Positions 14,001-23,701 of a stretch of DNA of 64,000 bases are shown here, piece by piece. Both the position numbers and the translations under genes were made by a program. How positions within the stretch are numbered: the first letter of the stretch is position 1; every line of letters starts with the position of its first letter. Origin of the DNA: Tubulanus polymorphus (lineage: Eukaryota; Nemertea; Palaeonemertea; Tubulaniformes; Tubulanidae); contig NC_134031.1 of the NCBI RefSeq assembly GCF_964204645.1, positions 18,597,307-18,661,306 on the forward strand, given 5' to 3'. The notes under the pieces were generated by a model. The model did not search any database. It was not told the origin of the DNA and saw only the letters and a program-made list of their open reading frames with translations.

Positions 14001-14018
14001 CTCACCAGTCGCAGCCAT
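5093..14018 (-). CDS. WW-domain protein with about seven CUE/UBA-like repeats (19 exons, 794 aa)
   Basis: Coding exons in transcript order: 14018-13933, 13768-13696, 13437-13258, 12189-12088, 10974-10915, 10680-10583, 10471-10310, 9662-9546, 8914-8720, 8216-8097, 7891-7733, 7153-7031, 6935-6838, 6713-6581, 6454-6348, 6270-6210, 6118-5984, 5631-5515, 5351-5093. Reading-frame phase closes throughout. Residues 13-45 form a WW domain, with W18, W41 and P44 and the core YFYINHSNRNTQWDDPR. A Gln/His/Ala-rich linker and an acidic GGDDDDD follow. About seven helical repeats of CUE/UBA type lie at roughly 181-565, then a Ser/Pro-rich tail and Gly-x-Asp/Asn octads at the C-terminus. WW domains bind proline motifs and CUE/UBA repeats often bind ubiquitin, so an adaptor role is possible, but that is inference. 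I recognise no named orthologue. The last splice (to 5351) is the least certain. An AG-preceded start means that a 5' UTR exon may lie upstream. Confidence 0.75.
5700..5781. repeat. Short foldback, family B (TTCCACAGTTNTGAG type)
   Basis: An inverted repeat with CAGATTTCACAGTTTTGAGT at one end and AACTCATAACTGTGGAACTG at the other. The same TTCCACAGTT/AACTGTGGAA hairpin words recur at 47846-47945, 52450-52497, 59968-60061 and 61044-61119, and as a 39-bp tandem array at 34342-34575. It is a dispersed non-autonomous element with no coding capacity. Confidence 0.6.
8378..8650. repeat. Dispersed repeat, copy 1 (intron 9 of the WW-CUE gene)
   Basis: It begins ATTTTACTCCACAACAGGTT and is about 80-85% alike, by eye, to 31905-32215, sharing TTTGAAATATATTGAGC and AGAAGATTCCACCAAAATTA. 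The second copy carries an extra ~35-base stretch (around 32098-32133). No terminal repeats or coding capacity are obvious. Confidence 0.75.
9167..9408. repeat. Foldback element in intron 8 of the WW-CUE gene
   Basis: The left arm, TGAAGTAGAGATCAAGAGAG...GTGACGTTTCAACTC, is the imperfect reverse complement of the right arm, GAGTCTAAACATCGCTACAC...AGTCTCTACTTCA. A second inner pair (AGTAGTGACGTTTAGACTTA and GTTTAGTCACTATTCTCTTA) lies between them. This is a MITE-like structure with no coding capacity. Confidence 0.65.
10215..10301. repeat. 10-bp G-rich minisatellite beside a splice donor
   Basis: About eight to nine units of GAGGGGTTGA, GAGGGGTCGA or GAGGGATTGA on the plus strand. They end 8 bases from the 5' splice site of WW-CUE exon 7 (donor at 10309-10308, minus strand). 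In the transcript the tract is C-rich. Confidence 0.9.
10778..10881. repeat. Family A foldback (MITE-like)
   Basis: A short palindromic element: the left end CAGGGGCTGCAGTTGTTCAA and the right end AAGCAACTGGCCCCTGG pair, with an inner TTGGTTA/TTAACCAA. Better preserved copies lie at 30511-30643, 23009-23143 and 57682-57817. Confidence 0.7.
11037..11660. mobile_element. Foldback element with tRNA-like arms and a five-copy 63-bp array
   Basis: Both ends carry GGAAGCGAGC next to a CCTCCC/GGGAGG tract and a tRNA-like module. On the left it is inverted (CAGGGACTCGAACCTGATGG...CACGGCACGAACC); on the right it is direct (TTCGTGCCGTGGCAATC...GGTTCGAATCCCTGCC, 11586-11632). Inside these, TGCGCAGGTACATGCGCAG (about 11386-11404) pairs with CTGCGCATGTATCTGCGCA (about 11547-11565). 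The module holds a box-B-like GGTTCGAATCC and a box-A-like CGTGGCTGAGTG, as in tRNA-derived elements. The left module is amplified five times at exactly 63 bp (CAGGGACTCG at 11065, 11128, 11191, 11254 and 11317). It lies in intron 4 of the WW-CUE gene. Confidence 0.75.
11865..12056. repeat. Dispersed repeat ending in GTGGCCACCCTG (hAT-MITE-like)
   Basis: It starts CAGGGTGGCCCCTTTCCACA and ends CCAGGTCAGTGGCCACCCTG, with a TTCCCTGATTTTTTTCTAGA interior. The ends CAGGGTGGCC and GGCCACCCTG are inverted repeats. Relatives are at 12840-13085, 36600-36745, 41810-42080, 48505-48790 and 53590-53715. The CAGGG ends resemble hAT-type non-autonomous elements; the class is inferred. Confidence 0.6.
12840..13085. 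repeat. Dispersed repeat, same family as 11865-12056
   Basis: It shares AATTCCCCGAGT, GGAGAAATTTCTTGGTTTAC, a CATTCATTATTCATG block and TTTCCAGGTTTCCCTG with the copies at 36600, 41810 and 48505. It sits in intron 3 of the WW-CUE gene. Confidence 0.55.
13696..14018 (-). other. WW domain, encoded across the first intron
   Basis: Exon 1 (14018-13933) encodes the start Met and FPPGWERKWDANSNRY. Exon 2 (13768-13696) supplies FYINHSNRNTQWDDPR. The split codon (TA|T) restores Tyr. Both signature tryptophans, the aromatic pair and the final Pro are present, so the domain should fold and bind Pro-rich ligands. The start ATG lies in GAAATGG, a reasonable initiation context, just after a T-rich stretch and AG that looks like a 3' splice site. 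Confidence 0.85.
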
Positions 14019-14034
14019 TTCCTGGTTCGAAAAA

Positions 14035-14270
14035 AAAATTTCCGCTCAGCTGGGATTCGAACCCGATATGATTGGGTAGACTCGCGTGCCACAGTACGAA
14101 CCGTGTAGTTCACGCGCTGGCTTAGACTGGTTGCCTGTACTATTCAATATGTGAATATAATATATATATCCTCCCCCGGCAGGGATTCGAACCTGATGGC
14201 ATCGAGATTGCCACGGTTCGTGCTGTGGCCGAGTGCACAGGTTCGAATCCCTGCCAAGGGAGGATGTCCG
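14035..14270. mobile_element. tRNA-like palindromic element upstream of the WW-CUE start
   Basis: ATCCTCCCCCGGCAGGGATT (from 14168) is the near-perfect reverse complement of the segment ending at 14265 (AATCCCTGCCAAGGGAGGAT), and both arms contain the tRNA T-arm word GGTTCGAATCCC. A further inverted T-arm-like GGGATTCGAACCC is at 14051-14063. The module matches that in the 11037-11660 element, including GATGGCATCGAGATTGCCAC. No complete tRNA fold with an anticodon loop is present. Confidence 0.65.
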
Positions 14271-15991
14271 TGCACGCGCACGCTGACCGGAATTCGAAAC
14301 CAACTATCTTTAATTAATATTGCCTTGTGTAGATTCTCACCATTAAAACCATGTCACCGACGAGAAAAAGACAAAAAATCCACAAAAAGCAGCAGAAGTT
14401 CTTTATAACAGAAATAATCAATACTTTTATTGACACATATAAATAACATTTACAAACTTTTCACTATTTACAAAATGTACACTTCGATATATTTACAGCA
14501 GGACTCCTTTCACAAGAATTACGAATTCATTGAAGACAAGTGTATAAAGAGATTGAAACTTTTTGTGACTAAGTATTTAAGTGATGAAGTAGTTCAGACA
14601 ATTATGTGTAAAATCATTGGATAACATCTAAGTTTCTGACAAATTTACGAGAATTTTAAGCACTTTATACATAATAAGGAGTAGTGATCAATTTTGGTCC
14701 CCTGAACTCCATATTACAACACCAATACATTATTGTTTTAAAGCTGTTTTTCCTACTCAAAGACTTTTATCTAAAGCTCTGCGGAATGGAAGAATTCTAA
14801 CAGACATAGACTTCATTCCTCAAATACAGAATAGAAAGTGAAAATACAGACTGAGACAAGATGTTTCTTGCAACATCAAAACTTTTTTAAACAGCACAAC
14901 AAAGTTAAATCTTTCTCATGAGACAGCAATAAAAATACTCCACTTTGAGGCGGTGATAGCAAAAATACTGATACAGTGAAACCTTGTGTTTATAAAAATA
15001 CGACTTACTACACAATCATGGAGTCAAAAATATTTTCGCCTAAATACTAGATTTCTCTAGAAATTGGAGCCAACAAAAGTAAGTCGTCGTAGTTGTGACG
15101 ATAAACATAATGTTGATGACTTATCCAAATGGCGACTTAGTAAATTGAACTGGAAATACACAAATTGCGATGCTAAAAACGACTTATCTAAAATCTGGTG
15201 ATAATCGAGTTTGACTATCGTGAAAATAAATACAGGTTTCACTGAGTTTCAAGTAAATACCGGTAATTCATAAATGCGTTCTATGATATTTTGACCGTGG
15301 TTTAAAGCTGATATTTTTCTCTACACAAATGTCACATTCTTTCGTGAAGTACGAATAACAGACCGAGTTCAACAGTTGTATCACGTCTCAACCCATAGCT
15401 AAGCTCGTAAAATTAGATCATTCAATTCATATGTTCAAAACCATTTTTCCAAAGTCAAATATTATTTCAACAACTAGAACTGGCTGAAAACACAGGTAAA
15501 ATGTCTGCGATTTCTCCCTGACTGTTTTTATCTCTTGCATTGAACTGCTTGAACAAGACAGCACTCTCCCGCATTCTCACCGTCGTCTCCACTATTCCCC
15601 TTACTTGATTTAATTATCACAGAATTCTATAAGCACCGTTTTGAGATTCATCCGTACATGACGTAGCGATGATAACGTATTGTATTTGATATTTTTTACC
15701 AGTAAAATCCGTTGAACTGTAGGTTATTTTACCTGAAAATAAAAATACAATATTGATTTCAGTTTTGGTAGTTTTTTTTATCTGTCCATTTCTCGGGTGG
15801 GGCAATCCATAAGCAATTTCCCAGATAGATTAATTTACACAGTTATTCAAGGTTTTGATTGGAGCCCAAAGAAAGCTCAACACAATCAATAATGAGCAAA
15901 AATAATTTCTTAAGGTGAAGAATCCAATAAAGCAACAGACCGAAGAAAGTGGTTTTCAGTTGGCATATCTTGATCTATAAGCGGATTGAAA
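14271..15991. other. Region between the WW-CUE and TMEM141-like genes
   Basis: AT-rich sequence with no convincing coding exon. The start of the WW-CUE transcript and the 3' UTR of the TMEM141-like gene must lie here. A minus-strand open stretch at 15733-15617 follows a good TTTTCAG but does not match the phase of the neighbouring exon, so I do not call it coding. Confidence 0.5.
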
Positions 15992-18962
15992 CTAGCGAGG
16001 TCTCTCCCCCGCGGCCCGTGTGAATACTAACCAGCGATGATGATTCAGATTGTCGACTAAACGCTGATACGATCGGGTAACACTATCGGTCGTAGTCGGA
16101 CCTTCTTTCATGTATTTGTGGACGCTCATCGCGACAGCACACGCAAATCCTACAAACACGTAAAAATTGGGCATTAATTCAAATTTAAATAAAATTGGAC
16201 AAAAACCATGAGAAATTTCCATCTTCATTTAAAAGGATGAAGATTCATCTAATTTCTATATAAATAGTTGCCAGTTTAATTCTGACTCTAATTGAGTTTA
16301 AACTAATCTATTTCCAATGTTTTAAAGCTTGAGTCAAATACTGTCAATCGATGAATTCCAAGCTGAATGAGGTTGAAACCGGATTATAGGTAGCAAACAA
16401 AAACCTGACACCACAAAATAAATAGACTAGGATTGAATAACATAACAAATGAATGTAGAGAAGCCAAGATTACATACAATCGCTTCCAAGGAATGTAAAC
16501 TCCAGTACAAATATAACGTAGAACTTTTTTCTCAGACAGAAATGTTTTGTTCCAGATGTTATCCCAGTTTAATGCAAGTGTTTTTACCAGGGACTTGGCA
16601 CGAATCCCATTGGTGGTATGGGTGTGTATATTTACCTATCGGTACAGCTGAACGACGCAGACGTGCTGGTAATCTCTTCATCAAAGCGACTTGAAGAGCG
16701 AATCCACCGCTGAGACCTGTCAAAAATACAAACATTCGAAACATCAGTAAACATCAGGCTTTCTATCTACAGAGGCACTGAACCCTGAACTCAGTTCACT
16801 AAACCGCAGCCAGGTGGCAGCGCGGTCGGCGAACAAGTCCAAGAAGTACCCCTGTAGGTATACATGACATGAACACATACATCCAAACGTTTACACAAGA
16901 TGACAAATATGATAATTGATGATTTTCATTGATTTTGTTTGATGTTGATTAAAATAAATGCAGAGAAAATAATTCGTAATTCCAAATGATTTTTTGTTAA
17001 ACCAATGACAAGCTTCGGATGTACTATTAATTTTCAAATTAACTTAATTAATAGAGGTTTTAACAACTCAGGAATCCAAGTAAACAGTGCAAAATTTATC
17101 TCTCAAATTAGGGATTAAAATTGCTATTACGATGGTTGATGAAATGATAATTAGCAGCGAACGATTGATATTCTTTCTCTGATTTCATAATGAGAATGAG
17201 AGCAGTTTTAGTTATTTTTTGTTAGAGCTGAAATGAAAAGAGGTCACACAATAACCTTTCAGATCATTGTATATCAACTAGACAAGTGAGGCTCCACGCG
17301 ACCTCGCCCTCGTCCGTCCTCTCTCTCCGCACATGTCCATCTGCTTCCGTAACCACGGCGACAATATCGTCATGGAAACAACATCATCGCATTGTATTTT
17401 TTCGTGTAACTATTTTTTCCGCAGCCGTTGAAAGTGAGACATCGCGATGTCATTCTGAAATTAACGTCAGCGTTAGGAAACAAACAAGCAACGAACTACC
17501 ACCAGCAGCAGGAACATGAACCACCATCGGATTATTACTGTGGCTCAATCAATGATGGTGAAAATTTAAAACTATTCCTTGAAGTGCTAGGAGATGGATG
17601 TAGATAGGTGTGGGGTGTTATCCAGCATGGAAAATCGATTATTTTCCAGCTTAAAAATTGCATTTATAGGGTAATAAAAAATCAACGAAAATTTGATAAA
17701 TGGTTTCATTAAAGAAAATGGTTTCGATCCTGCAAACAAATTCCTTCTTTTTATTTGACCCAAATTTATAACTAAATCTAGACCAATTTATCTATGTCTG
17801 GGTCAGTTTTACAGATCAGCGGAACTATTCGCAGTCTACATTCCAGATGAGTTAACAGTGCTTGGCGCTGAGCCAGACTGTGCACGTGAACAGCAATGTC
17901 AAGGACATAAGTGTTCACGCAGTGATATCACACACGAAGGAGATCGATTGTTATTACACATCTAATTATTACCATAAGGACATAAATTATTCTGTGAGTG
18001 TACTATAAAACATGCCTGATGACACGTAATAATTCACCGAAATTAATACCTCCCCTCAACTTAGTCTTGCCGCGATATAATCCTATTTAATAATCCATTT
18101 AATGCAAAAATTAATCAAATTTTAACCTCCATCTTTCATTAGGCCCTATATGATATCTCAAAGCTTATCCAGGATGAAAATCTTTTAAGTTTGGCATTTA
18201 TTAGGGCTATCTGTTTATCTAATAATATTCCGTAAAAAATTGTTCCTGGGCCTAGCTAGCTAGAAGGGACAGGGAATGGGTTTCCATTTCTCAGTCCATG
18301 ATGGGAATGGCCTAACTCATGAGTCAAGACTATTAACATAGAACTACAGAAATTTGGGTATTTAAAGCCCCTAATCAGTGACCAGTGTCAATGATGCCAG
18401 GCCAGCCTAGGCCAGTCAACCGCACCCTCACCCTCTCGGTGAACGCTTATTAGACTCATGTTGTTAATAGTCTAATTCACATCTAAATAGGCCTACCAGT
18501 CCACCAAACAAATTCATTTTTGAAGAATTCTTCGAACAATCCGATTAAATAAAAAATCAATTCAGTACATTACAATCATGGCTTCAAACCACAAACCTGA
18601 GAATCTTGACTTTTAAAGTATCAAGATTTAGATTGAGAAGATCCAAAAAAGAGATGTATCTTCTCAAAGAGTTGGAAGTTACCTACTAAGAGAAACTAAA
18701 TACTTACTCAAAAATAGTGAAGCTGTAGAGACCATAACTGCTTTATTTTGGGCGTTGACTGCGCTGGAGTTTTTCTAGAAAATAAAACATACAATTGGTA
18801 ATTTCTAACCAAAGAATGGGGGAGGGGGCGGGGGATGGATGGATTATTCGCCGGCGAATTTTCAGCAAAGGAAAGTGAAATAATCAGATAATTTACCTGC
18901 TGATTTTGTTTGGAGGCAACTGCGATCGTTTCTGCTAATTCTTGCATTGCTAATGGTGCCAT
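15992..18962 (-). CDS. Small two-pass membrane protein, TMEM141-like
   Basis: Four coding exons: 18962-18897, 18774-18708, 16716-16636 and 16149-15992, which close in frame to 123 residues ending at a TAG. Residues 1-40 are polar (MAPLAMQELAETIAVASKQ...). A first membrane segment is about 36-58 (VSTASLFLSLSGGFALQVAL), a basic loop is KRLPARLRRS, and a second membrane segment is about 70-86. The order AQNKAVM-helix-GFALQ-KR..P-helix-HKY, and the length, match vertebrate TMEM141 as I remember it (108 residues, ACQSHAFMKG then GMAFGLQ), but identity is low. TMEM141 is poorly characterised, so no role is assigned. The gene is head-to-head with the uridine-cytidine kinase gene about 640 bases away. 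Confidence 0.6.
17000..18660. other. Large intron 2 of the TMEM141-like gene
   Basis: The intron spans 18707-16717. It is AT-rich and I see no exon or RNA gene in it. Several AGGCCTA/TAGGCC words cluster at 18140-18495, as they do at 44.7-46.1 kb. Confidence 0.45.
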
Positions 18963-19059
18963 CAAACGATTCACGACTTAAAATAGAAGATTGTCTCAAT
19001 AGAGCGCGTTCAGTTCCCAGTGAAATATCCCGAGTCAAATGAAACCTCAAGCTCATTTA

Positions 19060-19599
19060 CTATCTTATTACTATGTACTAATGGCCTTGACCTCTGAAAA
19101 GATACCATGTTTTGTGCACGTGCGTTCAATGTTTACATTCTTCAAACTCGAATCTCGATGTGAAATTTTATTCTAAGATAAATCGGTTAGTTTTTAAATG
19201 GGGGATTGAAGGATATTTCGTGTATTAAAGAGGTCCCGATTCGTATTTGGGCTTTTTAGGAGAGATACGTGTATCGGAGTGACGGTTAGATTTAAACAGG
19301 CAGTGCGTGTTGTTCACGTGCACGCCGGGTGAAGGTCGAGAATGCCGGCTAGCTCGAATGACGTCACCAGGAAACCGCCGTTCACCGTTCACTGTCCTGA
19401 TAGATTTCATTTTTCAGACAAATATTCTCCCGTCTTTATAGGTTATACACGTTTTGTTATGAATAAAATATGAAAAAATAAAAATTAATTCTCCGATGAG
19501 GGAATTTCAGGGAAGCCCATTGAATGACGACATTTAGGAAATCCCGAAATGCTTACGAAATGACGTCATTGGAAAACTACTACCTGCCATCATCGCACG
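19060..19599. promoter_or_regulatory. Putative bidirectional promoter of the TMEM141-like gene and UCK
   Basis: The ~640 bp between the two divergent start codons holds two perfect cAMP-response palindromes TGACGTCA (19359-19366 and 19561-19568) and two CACGTG E-boxes (19117-19122 and 19315-19320). The second CRE is 32 bases before the UCK start codon. I saw no TATA box at a convincing distance. The promoter role is inferred from the head-to-head arrangement and the motifs. Confidence 0.55.
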
Positions 19600-22500
19600 A
19601 TGTCGAATGGAAATGCGAATTGTAGCTCGAATGATATGTCTTTATTGCGGAAAGGCAATAGTAACCGCGTGAATGCATTTCAGAATAGCCCCAGACCGAT
19701 TCTAATCGGGGTCGGAGGAGGAACAGCGTCTGGGAAGGTACACAGTACCAGAAAACCATCAATTCAATACAATGCCAATCAACTATATTCATACAATAAT
19801 ACAAAATTAGCACCAATTAAGATAGTCCCACTCACCCCGAAACCTTTCCGTAATAACTGATTATGAGGTCTAAATCCCAGTTTCACAGAGAGTCAAGGCA
19901 TAAGTCAAATGTTGGTCTTTTTGACACTACTCTACTGATTCTTTCTAGTGAAAGGGTTTTTATGTCAGTTATCCTAACCTACTGCTACTTCAATTTAGAA
20001 ATTTTTATATATAGATAATAAAAGAAACATACTTCTTATCACTTAAAACTCCATTAAAACAGGATGAAAATAATATGAAATGTTATAAACGTAAGAAATG
20101 ATATGGATATTTTGCCAATATTGTATTATTCATTGCCAATATCATTCATCATTGGCATAATATCCACTTTATAGATATAATGTGACTTCATCGTAAAGAT
20201 AGGATATTTTTCTGTTTATTCATAGAGTTCAGTTTGCAAGAAGATCGTTGAACAGCTTGGTCAGTTAGACGTGGCTGATGAGATGAGACGTGTTGCTGTT
20301 ATAAGTCAGGATAATTTCTACCGCACGTTGAATGAAGAGGACAGTAAACTGGCGGAGAAAGGACAATTCAATTTCGATCACCCCGGTAATTATATATCAT
20401 TGATGCTCCGCTCAATTCGGTACCATTTGGGGCTGTAAACATTTTTCCGACTTTGTAGACTCCGCTCATGTCAGACCTTCTGACTTGAGAGTCTGAGTTG
20501 GATGGTACAGTAAACTCCACTTAAGTCAGATCTTTTGACTTGAGAGGGATATCTGAGTTGGATGGTACTGTAGACTCCGCTCGAGTCAAACCTTTTGACT
20601 TGAGAGTGATATCTGAGTTGGATGGTACAGTAAACTCCACTTAAGTCAGATCTTTTGACTTGAGAGTGATATCTGAGTTGGATGGTACTGTAGACTCCGC
20701 TCGAGTCAAACCTTTTGACTTGAGAGTGATATTTGAGTTCGCTGGTACAGTCGACTCAAATGTTAAGTACCGGTATGATCTTAACTGTGGAACCGAGTCC
20801 TGTACTGAATTTTCATGGCATGAATTCGTGCGCATGAAGTAATTTTCATAAAAAATTCTTTTTTTTTCGTCCACAGATGCATTTGATTTTGAAGAAATGA
20901 TCGAGACTATACGAAAAGTGAAAAATTTGACACCGAAATTAGAAATTCCGATTTATGACCACGCGCGCAATTGTCAGTAAGTATCAGAGCTGTATAAAGA
21001 AGTATTTAACTGTTTGTTCATAAATTGAACTTTGATTCTGTTCTAAAAATACTGAAATTTCAATTGAAGATATGATTAAGATATGAAATTCATTTGGCCG
21101 AAGTCGGATATCAGTTAAAATAGTGCACAACAATGTGTCCTCAAGCTTACCATATCCTAAGAGACCATTCACAAAGTATTTGTACCAGGGGTCGGTTGGT
21201 TGCTCAAAAGTTGGTTAAAAAGATAACCAGCAGATAAACAAGAGACTTGTAAATGTCACTATGTCAACTATTCACTGGTTAACTCGGACCCCGTTTTGAG
21301 CAGCTGCAGCCCCTCAATTAGCATTATGTCCATAGGTCGAGTTTTTATCCCTATATCATCTATATTCAGTGGTTGCTGTTTGTATCTTCATGATTTTTTG
21401 CATACTGATAGCCATCTGCATGAACCAGTGAAATGGGAGGAAATAAACCAGAAAACTTATTTCAGCCATCTGCAGCAATAGTGACGCAAGAGATCGCATA
21501 CCGCATAACATTCTAAAACATTCTTCTAAATTGAAGGCCAATGAGTCACAAAAGTTTGTTCTGGGCTAAAACATGGAGTTATCACGCGTTTTTCGCTAGT
21601 AAAACATGTACATATTGTACAAACATTATTTTCACCTTATTTCTGACTCTGGTCATTAATCTTTAATTTTTAATCTTTCGTCAATTCTCAAAAATTAAAG
21701 ATGTTCTATTTTTGTTTGTTTTCAGGAAGGAGGATGAATTGTTGACTATTTACCCATCTCAATTGGATGTTGTTTTATTCGAAGGTATTTTAGTGTTTTA
21801 CGACAAGGAATTGCGTGATTTATACAACATGAAACTTTTTGTCGATACGGATCCAGATACTCGACTCTCTAGACGAGGTATGTCACTCAGTAGTATTTGG
21901 CTTTTTGCCATTCAATCAGTAAAAAATGAATTCCTATCCAAAACTGCACTCAAAATCTAAAAATACAATTTGAAGTCTGTTAGGATTTCTTCAAGATGAA
22001 ACTGAGTTTTATAGGTGAGGGGGCAAATTTATCTGTGGGAACATTTTGAAATTTGTCGGTTTTTAGCGTTGGTTTCTCATCGATACTCGGTCTATGAAAC
22101 CAGCCGCGCTTTATCTGAAAAAATTAATTTGCAGTAAATTCTGTAAAATATCTTCAAAAGTTACCAAAAATCTACATCAAGATAAAATGCTCGCAATAAA
22201 GCTTCTTGATTAGTGGATTCATCCAGGTTTTATCTACAGACAGGAATGTACCGTACTTAAAATAAACTTCAACTATTGTTATATTTATGTACTCGTACAA
22301 ACTTTTCTAAAAATCAATAACAAATCGCGTCGTGGAAATTTCCACTAATGCCGGACAGCACCGTGGCGGCCTTCGATGGTATTTGTACTTTGAATTCATT
22401 GGTTGTATTTATGTTTTGAATCGATCATCTGTCCGACTTGGACTTTCATCTATTTACACGCAAAGATAATAATAACAAAAACCCTCACTTCACACTGATC

Positions 22501-23701
22501 TAATAGCGTACAGACATTTTGACCTAATGATTGATTTCAGAAATATTTCAAGCTAGAATTTATCTCTCGCTCATCGATTTGTTCTTTCCAAATAGAATTC
22601 ATACCCATTTATACAAATTAAAAACATTAAAAACGAAATTTATTTTTCGAAAGTTGAAATAAAGAATTGAAAGATGCAATATTTCAGACTCTCTCTAGAG
22701 ACCGTCATCATTGCTTGTTTTTAATGATCTTAGTTTTTGTATAGTTGGTCTTAATTCTTTAAACACATTCAAGTGTAGCTATTTTCAACTATTTTTCTCT
22801 TGATTTCGTGGTGTTAAATTCCATGTAGTTGTACATTGTATTGTTTCAGTGTTACGGGATATGAATGAGTATCAACGCGATTTAGAGCAAATTCTCAATC
22901 AATACACGACGTTCGTCAAACCGGCTTTCGAAGAATTCTGCCTACCGGTTAGTGTCATTTTATTCCTGATGATGGCGCCTGTGTGAACTTAACTCAGCGT
23001 TTTACCTCCTGGGGCTGCAGTTGCTCAAAAGTTGGTCAGAGTTAACCAGTGGATAGTTAACATAGTGACAATTAAAAGTTTATTGTTACTATGGTCTTTA
23101 TCCAGCGGTTATCTTTAACCAACTGATGAGAAACCAGCCCCTGATCTTTTTCTTTCTGTTAAATGAATATTCAAGGTTGAGTTCTGTAGACTATTTCTAA
23201 CTTTAAACGCGAGCCCAGTCGCACAGTCAGGACTTAAGTCCGAAAGTGGTCTTAAACCAAATGACTTGCATTAAGTTAACTTAAGCGAGCTTAGACTGAT
23301 CTTGAATCTAAGTATTGACTGATCCCTGACTGGGTTTAACTCAGCTATTAGTCCCAGTCCCAGCCTTGAGACCGTCGTGGTTCTTGCATCCTCTATCTTT
23401 TCACATCTTTTAACAAGTAGCGTTTATTTCTTTCAGTCAAAGAAATACGCTGATGTGATCATTCCACGAGGTGCTGATAATAACGGTAAATATCTCTGAC
23501 ATTTTTCAATTCTAGTTCAGTCGAAGTCCGTTACAACTGTCACTGAACAGTATTTTGTGGGTTGTCTATTTTTCAGTTGCTATTGATTTAATCGTGCAGC
23601 ACATTCAGGATGTTTTACGTCCATCTCAACGGAAACAGTCGACGGTAAAAAGAGTTCGTCAAATATCGGAGACCGGGAGTGGCATCAATCGACCTCATTA
23701 G
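19600..23701 (+). CDS. UCK2: Uridine-cytidine kinase (UCK1/2 family), 273 aa
   Basis: Seven exons: 19600-19737, 20226-20385, 20877-20976, 21726-21877, 22850-22947, 23437-23485 and 23577-23701. It phosphorylates uridine and cytidine to UMP and CMP with ATP in the cytosolic pyrimidine salvage pathway. The P-loop [12 protein letters not shown] (39-50) is split by intron 1. [87 protein letters not shown] and [12 protein letters not shown] follow in the family's order, and the end NRPH matches the SRPH of vertebrate UCK2. The length is normal (human UCK2 is 261 residues). UCK1 and UCK2 are vertebrate paralogues, so the symbol denotes the nearest match only. The gene is intact; it shares a promoter interval with the minus-strand gene. 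Confidence 0.96.
20455..20755. repeat. 60-bp tandem array with 120-bp higher-order period, UCK intron 2
   Basis: Five units of about 60 bp, each carrying GAGTTGGATGGTAC and TTTTGACTTGAGAG. Units alternate between two types, ACTCCGCTCGAGTCAAACCT and ACTCCACTTAAGTCAGATCT, giving a dimeric period. Each unit contains an imperfect hairpin (CTCGAGTCAAA with TTTTGACTTGAG). Confidence 0.85.
21186..21315. repeat. Family A foldback (MITE-like), UCK intron 3
   Basis: It contains GTTGCTCAAAAGTTGGTTAA at the left and GTTTTGAGCAGCTGCAGCCC at the right, with CAGCAGATAA and TTCACTGGTTAACT inside. It is more diverged than the copy at 30511-30643. Confidence 0.65.
23009..23143. repeat. Family A foldback (MITE-like), UCK intron 5
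   Basis: The left arm GTTGCTCAAAAGTTGGTCAG and the right arm AACCAACTGATGAGAAACCA pair. The interior AACCAGTGGATAGTTAACAT and TTGTTACTATGG are shared with 30511-30643. Confidence 0.75.
23213..23338. repeat. Family C foldback (CTTAAGTC type), UCK intron 5
   Basis: CAGTCGCACAGTCAGGACTT at the left and TGACTGATCCCTGACTGGGT at the right, with GTGGTCTTAAACC and GAGCTTAGACTGATCTTGAA inside. Same family as 24970-25113. Confidence 0.6.

Noticed and set aside
15617-15733. Exon-like open stretch after a good TTTTCAG on the minus strand (GKITYSSTDFTGKKYQ)
   Set aside because: It does not match the phase left by the TMEM141-like exon at 16149, where the only nearby donor would give a stop at once. It might still be an isolated terminal exon, but nothing supports it.
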